DNA of 64,000 nucleotides from Stagonosporopsis chrysanthemi (lineage: Eukaryota; Ascomycota; Dothideomycetes; Pleosporales; Didymellaceae). Position numbers and translations under genes: made by a program. The stretch covers positions 1 through 64,000 of the forward strand of contig JAFISE010000028.1 of assembly GCA_022560025.1 (NCBI GenBank). The letters are read 5' to 3'. The notes beneath the pieces were generated by a model, which saw only the letters and a list, made by a program, of their open reading frames with translations, had not been told where the DNA came from and ran no database searches. This document shows, one piece after another, positions 34,960-44,087 of this stretch; the first letter of the stretch is position 1; each line of letters opens with the position of its first letter.

Positions 34960-35622
34960 TCAATTCTTCCGGGGCCTTCCTCTTGGCCTTTTTGCCAGCG
35001 ACGTCGAATCTTCCAAAACGACTTTCCGCGGCCGTCCAGGCTTTCCCCTGGCAACTGGTGTTGGAATACCGCCCTCACGCACAACAGTCTTCTTGCTGCC
35101 AGCCTGACTTTTCATATCAGGATGCTTCTTCAGGAAGTCGGCAAGAGCCTCAAAGACCAACGGATCATGGTGTTTCAATACATAGTGCAGCGATTCTCGA
35201 CGCGGTATCATGTATTTGACAACGTACACATCTGGGACTTGGTCTAGCCGCTTGCCCCTGTGCTTGCCGAAGGTGAGAGTGTACTCACTCAGCGGAGGCG
35301 GCCCTCGGGCGTACCAGCTTTCCATAATTCTGACATGCTGGTGGTCGAGTGGGTCGTACTTTGTAAAAATATTTTCGGCCCCAAGAGCTCGAAGTTTTGA
35401 GGCTGTGCGAGCCTGCTGCTCGTTCGACCTTAAATAAGACTCGATCCGCGACTCTGTGCACACGCAGTTTGTTCGAGTGCAGGATGCCTTAATTGCACGA
35501 GCTTCTGCAAGAGTGGACGACGACCTCAAGCCTGGCGCGATGAGATGATTAACAGCTGTTCGTGGAGATCGAAAGATGTAGTGCGAGGTCTGCACAAGAT
35601 TTGGGATAAGATACCGGAACAT
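34960..35622 (-). CDS. DUF3820-like protein with C-terminal AT-hooks
   Basis: Single exon, 220 aa from the ATG at 35622. The region at about 120-180 (LTFGKHRGKRLDQVPDVYV, then LADFLKKHP) resembles the DUF3820/QSregVF_b fold, whose core is fGKhrGk-x-L-x-x-vP-x-Y. The C-terminus carries two AT-hook-like motifs, GKPGRPRKV and RPRGRPRKN, which bind AT-rich minor grooves. The first about 45 residues are free of acidic residues until LAEA and rich in Arg, Ser and hydrophobics (MFRYLIPNLVQ...), like a mitochondrial presequence. A DNA-binding role, possibly organellar, is an inference. Frame and AT-hooks are secure, the domain name less so. Confidence 0.65.
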   Translation of the reverse strand: MFRYLIPNLVQTSHYIFRSPRTAVNHLIAPGLRSSSTLAEARAIKASCTRTNCVCTESRIESYLRSNEQQARTASKLRALGAENIFTKYDPLDHQHVRIMESWYARGPPPLSEYTLTFGKHRGKRLDQVPDVYVVKYMIPRRESLHYVLKHHDPLVFEALADFLKKHPDMKSQAGSKKTVVREGGIPTPVARGKPGRPRKVVLEDSTSLAKRPRGRPRKN

Positions 35623-36503
35623 GGATGGGACCGTGATCAGGAGGTATTGCAGTGGCACGCAATCCGGGCACGCGTTGTCGCGTTCAGTGTCCGAGCACCT
35701 CGTGCACGGTTTTCACGCGTTTCCCCATGAAATTTAAGGATATTGTCAGCATTTGGCAAGTGCAGACAGCGGATTGCAGCCTGTATTGCCGCTGGAAGAT
35801 GCCTCGTCTGGTCAGAGTGAAGGACCTGAACAAGACGCTACAGAAGGCACTCGAGCCCCCTAGAGCAGACACTCTTGAGAAAGCTGTAACAGGCAAGAGA
35901 AGTGAGTGGCCTCGACACAAACCTTTCCCCTTGTGCACCTGCCGCCAAAACTGGGTGCATTAGACTACATTTCAAATCGAATTGGTAGGCTGGTTGGCTG
36001 GCTAGCTGTCCGAGGGTTGGCATGTATCTCAACAATGTGCAAATTGAGTGTGGCGGGAATGTGTTCGTGAAGCAGAAATTGTGAAGAGCCGTGATAGAGT
36101 AGGACTGAGGAATTCAAGCCTACACGACCTGGAACCTGCACTCAGCAATCGTTACATCAAAGTATACTAAGCAAGGTCAAATGAGCAGTTGGCAGGCAAT
36201 TCAACTTTCGAGAGATGCATGGTCAGATCTCCGTGTGGAGATAAGATCGGCAACTCTTCGGTAAATAATTTTGGACCATCGCGGGGCTGCACAGCGGACT
36301 AGTCAGAGGCCCCTCGCACTCGTACTTTTTGCTGCAAGGTTGAGACGACTCACCGCGCACTCGAACCAATCCCGGATACAGCTAAAGGTGAGCCATACAA
36401 CACAGTCATAAGATGTAGAACTCGCTTCTATAATTCGTAGACATTCTCGTTCAAGATATAGCTGCTGACTACTCACAAAGACGCGACTTATAACACCGCG
36501 ACC
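35623..36503. promoter_or_regulatory. Divergent upstream region of the DUF3820-like gene and lysyl-tRNA synthetase
   Basis: About 880 bp. A frame at 35727-35963 begins with an ATG (MKFKDIVSIWQV) but has no family and no homologous look, so it is not called. The rest is presumed promoter and leader sequence. Confidence 0.45.
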
Positions 36504-39103
36504 ATGGCCGACACCAACCCACCTGCGCAGCCCGCTGCCGCCGCCGAGAACGCACCCAATCTTCACCTCGACGAGGTCACCGGCGAGAGGGTATCCAAGA
36601 GCGAGCTGAAGAAGCGCCAGAAGCAGCGAGAGGTTCGTCTGGTCGCATTGATCGGTGGAGATGAATACGCAATTGACTTGCTTAGGTCGAGAAGAAGAAG
36701 GCAGAGAAGGCCGCGAAGCTGCCGGAGCGCCCCAAGGCCGAGGGCAAGGCTAAGGAGGCTAAGGTCGAGCTGTGAGTCAAGCTCACGCGACATCCGACAT
36801 CACTTCTGACCATGCTAGGAACCCGAACCAGTACTTCGAGATCCGCAGCAACAAGATCAACGCCCTGCGCGCTTCCAAGAACCCAAACCCCTACCCGCAC
36901 AAGTTCCACGCGAACACCCGTCTGCCCCACTTCCTGATCGACCACAAGGACCTGAAGAGAGGCGAGGAGCTCAAGGATGTCAAGACACAGATTGGCCTGA
37001 GGGTCATGTCGATTCGTTCAGCCTCCAACTCGCTCCGCTTTTACGTTTGCAAGGCCGAGGGAAAGACTGTGCAGGTTATGTGCCAGCTTCAGAATGCCAA
37101 GGGCGACGTTCCCTTCGAGAAACAGCATGAGAACATCCAGCGTGGTGACATCATTGGAGTTATTGGATGGCCTGGTGTGACTGCACCCAATAACCGTCCC
37201 GACGGTGGAGACCTCAGCGTTTTCGCCCAGGAGGTCATCCTCCTCACACCCTGCTTGAGGATGTTGCCCACCGAGCACTTGTGAGCCTCACCGTAACGAC
37301 AGATAAGCTTGAATTGCTACTAACAGTCACAGCGGCTACAAAGACCAAGAACAGCGACACCGAAACCGATTCTTGGATCTGATTATGAACGATTCTACCC
37401 GTGATACATTCATTCTCCGGTCCCAGGTACTTTGTTTCCAATATCTGACATACTTCGGAGCTAATTCGTCATAGGTTATCAAGCACGTCCGCAAGTACCT
37501 CGACGAGCGCGACTTCCTCGAGGTCCAGACACCCATGATGAACAAGATCGCCGGTGGTGCTACCGCCAGACCATTCAAGACCCACCACAACGAGCTAAAC
37601 ATGGAGCTCTTCCTCCGTATCGCTCCTGAACTGTTCCTGAAGGAGCTTGTCGTTGGTGGACTCGACAGGGTCTACGAGATTGGCCGCCAGTTCCGCAATG
37701 AAGGTAATGTGCAATTGCGTAGTTGCTGTTTACATTTGCTGACATCCCAACCGGCATCGATCTGACTCACAACCCTGGTAAGTTCTTGAGCTAATACTGA
37801 ATTGAAATACAGCTAATGATTTAAAAGAGTTCACAACATGCGAGTTCTACATGGTGAGCCATGATCACGCCAACAGGTAAACCGGATCAGCTGCTAATGG
37901 AGGAGTAGGCATACGCAGACTACGAGGACGTGTTGGCCATGACGTTAGTAGATACATTCGAACCTAGCTAAGTAGAAATGCTGACAGCCGACAGTGAGGA
38001 AATGGTGTCGGAATTGGTCTTCAAGGTCAAGGGAAGCTATGAGACCGTCTACCACACACAGAGCGGAGAAGAGTACAAGGTCAACTGGGCACGACCTTGG
38101 AGGAGAGTTGAGGTCTGTGCCACCTTCTTGCTGTTGTTACATATGCTAATATGCGTGTAGATGATTCCTGCTCTCGAAGAGGCTGTCGGCGAGAAGTTCC
38201 CCCCTGCGGATCAGCTGCACACTGCCGAGACCAACGAGTTCCTCAAGAAGGCACTTGAGAAGGTCAACGTGCAGTGCTCGGAGCCTCGCACGAATGCCAG
38301 GATGATTGATAAGCTGGTTGGAGAGTTCATGCATGTGTCCAATCTGATCGCTGTAGATCTACATGCTGACTTGCAATAGTGAGGAGACCGCTATCAACCC
38401 AACTTTCATCGTTGGGCATCCTGAGGTACATTCTCCAATCTTTACCATTGGGATCGCGCTAATTTTGTAGGTCATGAGCCCGCTCGCCAAGTACCACCGC
38501 GATATTCCCGGTCTCTGCGAGCGTTTTGAGGCATTCGTCTGCAAGAAGGGTAAGAAACACGAACCATCTCCTTACCGAGATCAAAGACAGAGCACTGACA
38601 ATAACAACAGAGATTTGCAATGCGTACACAGAGTTGAACGATCCCTTCGATCAGCGCCTGGTAAGATTACTAACGTGTGTTGAAGAAGAAATGCTAATTC
38701 GAGCCAGCGCTTTGAGGAGCAAGCGAACCAGAAGGCTGCTGGTAAGTCACACGAACAAGACACAAGCTCATTGAGACTTATACTAACACGCTACAAGGTG
38801 ACGACGAGGCACAGCTTATCGACGAGACCTTCTGCCAAGCGCTCGAGTACGGACTGCCGCCTACAGGTGGTTGGGGAATGGGTAAGTTCGCATCGCGCAT
38901 GACACGGCTTGAGTTGTCCTAACAGAAGAACAGGAATCGACAGACTTGTCATGTTCCTAGCGGATCACTACTCTATCAAGGAGGTTCTGACCTTCCCATT
39001 CATGAAGGATATTGAGGAGACGAAGAAGACTGCCGCAGAGGTCGTCAACGTTGAGCCCAAGGCTGAGGAGGGCATCTGTAGGTTAAACCAATCTGCTTTT
39101 TGA
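36504..39103 (+). CDS. KRS1: Lysyl-tRNA synthetase, cytosolic
   Basis: Class II aminoacyl-tRNA synthetase charging tRNA-Lys. My exons: 36504..36632, 36686..36771, 36819..37280, 37333..37426, 37475..37703, 37754..37777, 37828..37853, 37909..37943, 37995..38112, 38161..38330, 38380..38425, 38471..38549, 38611..38660, 38708..38741, 38798..38881, 38934..39103; about 611 aa, family-typical. Lys-rich N-terminal helix, OB-fold anticodon domain (YFEIRSNKINALR to LLTPCLRMLPTEH), motif 1 VRKYLDERDFLEVQTPMM, motif 2 GRQFRNEGIDLTHNPEFT, motif 3 GWGMGIDRLVMFLADHYSIKEVL. Two splice sites are non-canonical: the intron 37704..37753 ends in CG, and the intron 38331..38379 begins with GC. The C-terminus is either GICRLNQSAF (ending 39103) or, if 39078..39123 is spliced, GIFHK ending at 39134. 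Confidence 0.93.
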
Positions 39104-39732
39104 GTTGAGCTAATTTTACGAAGTCCACAAGTAAGCGTACAACAGCATCGCAGGCGCACGGAAAGTTCAATGTATCGAACGAGCAATGCACCATGAGTAA
39201 CGGAAACGAATCAAGATAAATTGAAACGCATGATCCCTCAAGATGTGCCCTTTTTGCTCAAGTAACTCGCCCGGCTCTTCTTCAATCAGCAGTTGACATA
39301 CGTCAACGCTCGTGGCTCATAACGTAGAAAAATTCAGGCGCCGTGTGTTTTGAACTCATCCTAACAAGCGAGTCGGAACACCTCTATAGTAATTTTGGCT
39401 GTGTTGTGATGATGTCGATCTTGCTGAATTCCGTAAAAGCATCTGCTAACAAGCTCCTCGGAGTAGCCAGAACATGACAGCCCCTTACTGTGCTAAACAG
39501 TCCCTTACTTTGCGGTTTGGCTGTTCCAAACATTTGTACATTTTATACCCGCAGCTCGACTAACCCTAACCCTAACCCTAGGGCCGTTCCGCAATCGACA
39601 GCTCTGCAAACTTACCCTTTTAGGCAAGTACCTGCGCAATGACATCAGAACCCCCGTCCACCAACATCCTCATGCCCGAGACCATCCCTGCACAAGTCCT
39701 CAAGCTACAAAGCCTTACACCTAGCTAAAACA
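39104..39732. promoter_or_regulatory. Upstream region of the thioredoxin-like gene
   Basis: Holds a possible terminal mini-exon of KRS1 (39124..39134) and a telomere-type repeat at 39560. No other gene is seen. Confidence 0.5.
39560..39583 (+). repeat. Interstitial telomere-type repeat (CCCTAA)3-CCCTAGGG
   Basis: CTAA followed by CCCTAA, CCCTAA and CCCTAGGG, read directly. The end forms an 8-bp palindrome in which a CCCTA and a TAGGG meet. It lies 150 bp upstream of the thioredoxin-like start codon. Such boxes can be binding sites for Tbf1/TRF-type Myb proteins in fungal promoters. Confidence 0.9.
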
Positions 39733-40236
39733 ATGTCTGAAAACCCAGAACAGCCCCAGCAACTCATCAACGGCCAATTCAAACCGCTGTCTGGCATGGA
39801 GGCTCACAATGACATCCCGGTTATACGGAGTAAAGCCGAGTACCTCAAGGCCGTCATGTACGAAGGCGTACGTTGCCCCGAGATACATGCAACAATCTTT
39901 ACCTTACTTCGCCTGCACAACTTAAGCAGTCTTTACCAGCACTGCTCCCCATCTCACCGCCGCCCCACTAACACCCACCAGGTGACGATCCTTGAAGGCA
40001 CAGCAACCTGGTGCGCGCAATGCAAAGCGATCGCACCCGAAGTCGCAAAGATGGTGGCCGAATATCCAGACGTGAAATTCTACCTCTACGACGTTGAGGA
40101 GTGTGAGGACGTCGCGCAAGAGCTGGGAGTCTCGAGTATGCCGTCATTTAGCATCTTCAAGGATGGCGATATTCAGGATGGGGTCACCGGTGCGAAGCCG
40201 AAGGAGATCAGGAAGAAGATTGAGGCTTGTTTGTAA
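39733..40236 (+). CDS. Thioredoxin-like protein
   Basis: Exons 39733..39867 and 39982..40236, 129 aa. The thioredoxin fold is recognised by ILEGTATWCAQCKAIAP, with the redox motif W-C-A-Q-C instead of the usual W-C-G-P-C, then the cis-proline in SSMPSFSIFKDG and the C-terminal helix. A 40-residue N-terminal extension precedes it. The 114-nt intron (GTACGT donor, CACTAAC branch, CACCAG acceptor) is a multiple of three with no stop, so an unspliced frame appears open over 167 codons; splicing joins YEG to VTILEG. The likely role is thiol-disulphide exchange in the cytosol. Trp/Gln in the active site may change its redox potential. Confidence 0.85.
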   Translation: MSENPEQPQQLINGQFKPLSGMEAHNDIPVIRSKAEYLKAVMYEGVRCPEIHATIFTLLRLHNLSSLYQHCSPSHRRPTNTHQVTILEGTATWCAQCKAIAPEVAKMVAEYPDVKFYLYDVEECEDVAQELGVSSMPSFSIFKDGDIQDGVTGAKPKEIRKKIEACL

Positions 40237-40428
40237 AATGTGGCTTTGTGTTTTCTGATCGCACAACCAATATCAGTTCCGATAGCCACCGAAGAACTAT
40301 GACGATGCTAAGATTATGAATTATGAATTATGCTACTCCAAACCTGTGTATGCTATAACATATGTACTCGAAGCAAGCGATGTATATGTGCTCCCTCCAA
40401 TACCCCAAACTTGCCATGCGTCCGTGCA

Positions 40429-42474
40429 TCAACTTCGCCAGACCCAGGCACCGAAACCGACCGACTCGAGCAGCAGCACAAGAACGCCGACAGCCATGCC
40501 ACTGCCCACTCTGTTCGCTCTCTGCAAACTGAAGTCGCCCATCCACCCACTGCCTACACCGAGGAAGATCCACAGGAGGGCTGCTAGTGCGCTAGTTGCT
40601 AGGACCAAGGCGAGAGCGATCGAGATGCGGAGTGTAGAGAGGGTGTGCACGAACTGAACCGTCGTGATAGTATCCGTCGATACCGGGACAGGATGGTGGA
40701 TCATGCTGCCATCTTTACCGTCCACACTTGCCCCGCAGCTTGTCTGGTGGCCTGAGGTCGATGTCTGTGGTCTCGACTGAGTAGATACATGGGACATGGC
40801 GACGCGTCTCGCCCAGTGCACCCAAGTGTATCGCGCCTTACCTGTATTTGGATGTCTGAACAGCCGCAGAAGCTTATCTTCTGTGAATATCGCCTCTTCC
40901 GTATCAATGCCGGCGCCTGTAGCCAGGAGCCCGCTCACAAGTTCATGCTGAGGCGGCGCTGAAAAGGAGTCGCTCCAAGCACTGGCATGACAGAGACGGA
41001 TGTATCGCAACTTTCGAGCACTCAATAATCTCTTGGCCCATGAGCCAGCGAGGTCATGATGTGCCGAGCGTAAGCATCCAGCAAGATACTTATCATCGAA
41101 GTCGACACTTTGCCGGCGATCTGGGCTGGTAGTGGAGAAGTCGCTCGGTATGACAATCTTGGCCCGCCGTCTGTTCGATGCTTTGTGATGCTTTTGTAAG
41201 CTCAGGTAAAGCACGCTCTCACGACACTGTATATCTTCATGTGTGATTGGCGTTCGGAACACCCCTTGTGCTTCAGCATTGCGGTCCAGGCGACTGCGTA
41301 AATCATACTCTGCCCCACTCGGCACAAGACCAAGGACATGTTTCCCCTTGTTGCCAGAGTACTCCATAGCAGAGCCCTCGCCACCGTAATCGCCATCGCC
41401 ACCATAGCCGCTGTCGAGGCGGCCGTCTGGGTTATGGTGGCGTGGTCTTGTAATGGGCTTCGGAAACTCTTTCTTTGCGGTAAATGGGTATGGCGTCTTC
41501 ACAAAGTGACTAGGAAGATTGTCGCGGTCCTTGACCGAGATAGGAGAAAGTCTGATATGTCGTGAATCGCTGAAAGATCTAGCTTTAGGAGGCTCGGCGC
41601 TGGTGGCCGAATAGAACGAACGACCGGAGATCTCAGGGATCGAACCAGAAGGTGATAAAGCCTTCAGAGCCTGCATCGTGGTGAGATGAGCGTTGATGAT
41701 AGAATCGGCGATGATACTATCTGAGGTGTTGCGACGGTGACGGCCTTGAACACCTTCCTGTGGCACATGTGTTCCGGACCGTACGTCAACGGGATATGGT
41801 TTCATGACGTCTGGAAAGTGCGTAGCGGTGTCTCCCGATGCGTTGCTTGTAATCGAGCCGCGTGGGGTACTAGCATTTGAACCATGGTTGTGAACGACTT
41901 TGACATTGGCTTTCTCCATCCGGGTGAGAGATACATGTCTTGCCCTCTTGGATCCATCGTTTCCCACACTAACGGCCTCATCTTGCAAAGTATGGCGTAC
42001 TGGTCCGGAACCGAATGGCGGTAACGCCGTTATCCCATCCTTCTCGCGACTTCTCCCTCGAGATCTGCGGTACTGTCTAACGGGAGAGTGCACTAGACTT
42101 CCCAGACCTAGCCCGACACCTCCGTCGTCTGAAAAGGTTTGCGTCTTTTCGTCATCATCGGCATCCTCCCACTCTGATCCAGAAGACTGGTCGTCAAAGA
42201 AGTCGACACCAGGCGACACTCCACGCTCCATCGAATTGCCTAGTGTAGGGTGAACAGATCCCTTTCGTTCAATTGATGGTTCGACGATGTTTGGTGAGGA
42301 CGCCGGGCTCGTAGAAAGTCTTGCAGCTGGGTAGTTGACCACCAGAGTTTGAGTGGCGCAGGGCGGTCCTGAGGATAATGGAAGAAGTGGCAAGACCGGA
42401 TGCCGCCCGGTCAAGGGTGCCTTCGCCTTTGTGTTGCCCATGGTGGTTGTGTCTGAAGGTTGTACGATATCCAT
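40429..42474 (-). CDS. Uncharacterised protein with two C-terminal transmembrane helices
   Basis: One exon of 681 aa from the ATG at 42474; I do not recognise the family. The first about 450 residues are polar, Ser/Arg/Gly-rich and probably disordered, with an acidic patch SEWEDADDDEK and Arg/Ser stretches (RRSRGRSREK) that look like phosphorylation targets. Residues 440-560 are more ordered, with LYLSLQKHHKASNRRRAK and YTWVHWARRVAM. Two hydrophobic helices near the end (ISIALALVLATSALAALLW and GMAVGVLVLLLESVGFGAW) suggest a tail-anchored or hairpin membrane protein. An upstream 5' exon cannot be excluded. Confidence 0.7.
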   Translation of the reverse strand: MDIVQPSDTTTMGNTKAKAPLTGRHPVLPLLPLSSGPPCATQTLVVNYPAARLSTSPASSPNIVEPSIERKGSVHPTLGNSMERGVSPGVDFFDDQSSGSEWEDADDDEKTQTFSDDGGVGLGLGSLVHSPVRQYRRSRGRSREKDGITALPPFGSGPVRHTLQDEAVSVGNDGSKRARHVSLTRMEKANVKVVHNHGSNASTPRGSITSNASGDTATHFPDVMKPYPVDVRSGTHVPQEGVQGRHRRNTSDSIIADSIINAHLTTMQALKALSPSGSIPEISGRSFYSATSAEPPKARSFSDSRHIRLSPISVKDRDNLPSHFVKTPYPFTAKKEFPKPITRPRHHNPDGRLDSGYGGDGDYGGEGSAMEYSGNKGKHVLGLVPSGAEYDLRSRLDRNAEAQGVFRTPITHEDIQCRESVLYLSLQKHHKASNRRRAKIVIPSDFSTTSPDRRQSVDFDDKYLAGCLRSAHHDLAGSWAKRLLSARKLRYIRLCHASAWSDSFSAPPQHELVSGLLATGAGIDTEEAIFTEDKLLRLFRHPNTGKARYTWVHWARRVAMSHVSTQSRPQTSTSGHQTSCGASVDGKDGSMIHHPVPVSTDTITTVQFVHTLSTLRISIALALVLATSALAALLWIFLGVGSGWMGDFSLQRANRVGSGMAVGVLVLLLESVGFGAWVWRS

Positions 42475-43042
42475 AGCAGGTGCGTTTGGAGTCGTGATGT
42501 GGTACACTCTTTCGAATCAAGTCATGTCGATGTGCAGTACGATGAAGATGTGCCGTCCAGCTATGTTGCCTTCTGGAAGGGGGGACCAAAAGAGGTCGTG
42601 GAGACAAAGAATAGGATCAGGGGTACTACAAGCATGATTAGAGTCTTCAGCGGGAGACGGACCATAACAAAGCAGGAACGTACATAAGATTGCAGATCTG
42701 TTTTCGGAGATTCTGAACCCGAGACAATGGAAAAGCCGGGCTGGAGTTAGTGGCGTGGAATGCACGGCCGAATGTGGTGTCGTGGTTGCCGCATTCCGTA
42801 ATCCTCCCTTGGAGATGGTGAATCTGCGACGTCAGCAGGCATATGAGTGGCTGGAATAAAGATGGATAGCACGTTGCATACTCTTCTGCGGTATGAAATC
42901 GTCCAATTGTGACCAATGGTATATCCGAATCTAGAAAAGCCCTCGTCTATAGTACTGGACCAAGAAAGAATCAAACGCCAAGCGCGATGCTACCAGATAC
43001 ACTGAAGCTCGGACACGATGAAGAAAATGACTGCCGTTCTCT
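42475..43042. other. Intergenic region between orphan membrane protein and carrier
   Basis: Both flanking genes are on the minus strand. This should hold the promoter of the orphan gene and the carrier's 3' UTR. No gene is seen. Confidence 0.5.
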
Positions 43043-44087
43043 TTATTCATCGTCCTTGTCGAACATCTTTTTCATCGCTTTCTGTGCAAGCTCGACACCA
43101 GCGAATGTTGCTGCATTGGCTGGCACAGCTCGAGCCATCGCGGGACCGATGCCAGGGAAAAAGGCTTTGTAGCCGCCGTTCGCGTAAATGCCCTTGATAG
43201 TACCACTAATGGTTGGCCGACCCTCGGCACTCTGCAAGCGGGACTTGATGGTGTCGATGGGAAAGACGGGGATCCACATGGCAATACCCGCCGCACCACC
43301 AGCCGCCATCACAGCAGGCATACTCAGTTCACCCGGCCGACCGGTGACGGGGTCTTTGGGAGTGAGGTTCCTCTTCACAGTCTCGTATGTTGCAAAATAG
43401 AATGCTGAGCCTGGGCCGTCTCGTGCGAGCGTCATGGCGGAGCCACGGTACACGGAGCGAATTCCGCCTTCCTTGTACAGTTGGCGTACAACATCAACAC
43501 CGCCGTTGTATTTGGGCTTCTCGCCGGGTGCCAGGTTCTTCTGGCCCTGAATCTGTAGAAGCACCTTGACACGTTCGAAGGGTGCGGTGATGATCGTCTG
43601 GGGGATGGCACTGAAGAAACCAGCAGCCGAAACCTGCGCGACACTGAATTGGCCGTTCTCGACCGTCGAAAAGGAAGTGACGAGCTGCTTTCCGAGATCA
43701 TAGCCCCAGAAGGATACAGCAACTGCACGAGCGATCAGCAAGAGCTCCGGCAACAACAGGCAAATGCTGGCAGTACTCACACATAGGCGTCACGCCAACA
43801 AGGGGTGCAGAAACACCTGCATACAGTCCTCTCACCATACCGTCTCTTGCGATACCCTTTCTGAGAACATCCATGGCGCCGGTGTAAACACCCTTCTCAG
43901 CAGTCTGCATTCGCACCTTGACCAGATCGAACGGGTGTCCTACGACAACAGCAAAGACACCACCAACACCTCCAGCGACCAGCGCACGAAGCGACTGTAC
44001 CGAAGACTTAGTCGCCTTCTTCACATCCTCCTTGAGCTCTTCCTTGGAAGGCAGCTTGTCAGCTACCTTGTCCGTAGTGGTTGACAT
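43043..44087 (-). CDS. Mitochondrial carnitine/acylcarnitine carrier
   Basis: Inner-membrane solute carrier. Exons on the minus strand 44087..43781 and 43722..43043 (58-nt intron), 328 aa. Three mitochondrial carrier repeats with signatures PFDLVKVRMQT, PFERVKVLLQIQ and PIDTIKSRLQ, each with the P-x-D/E-x-x-K/R core, and GLYAGVSAPLVGVTPMFAVSFWGYD formed across the splice. The second repeat's PFERVKVLLQ and the FFPG...ARAVPANAA ending match the carnitine/acylcarnitine subfamily (yeast Crc1, Aspergillus AcuH), which imports acylcarnitines for oxidation. Assignment to the subfamily is by motif only. Confidence 0.88.

Noticed and set aside
35652..35963. 103-codon frame with a MPRLVR start like fungal Nur1
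   Set aside because: Only six residues resemble Nur1; the following sequence has no membrane segments or similarity.
39541..39600. Chromosome end
   Set aside because: Telomere-type units are only three, internal, and flanked by normal genes on both sides.
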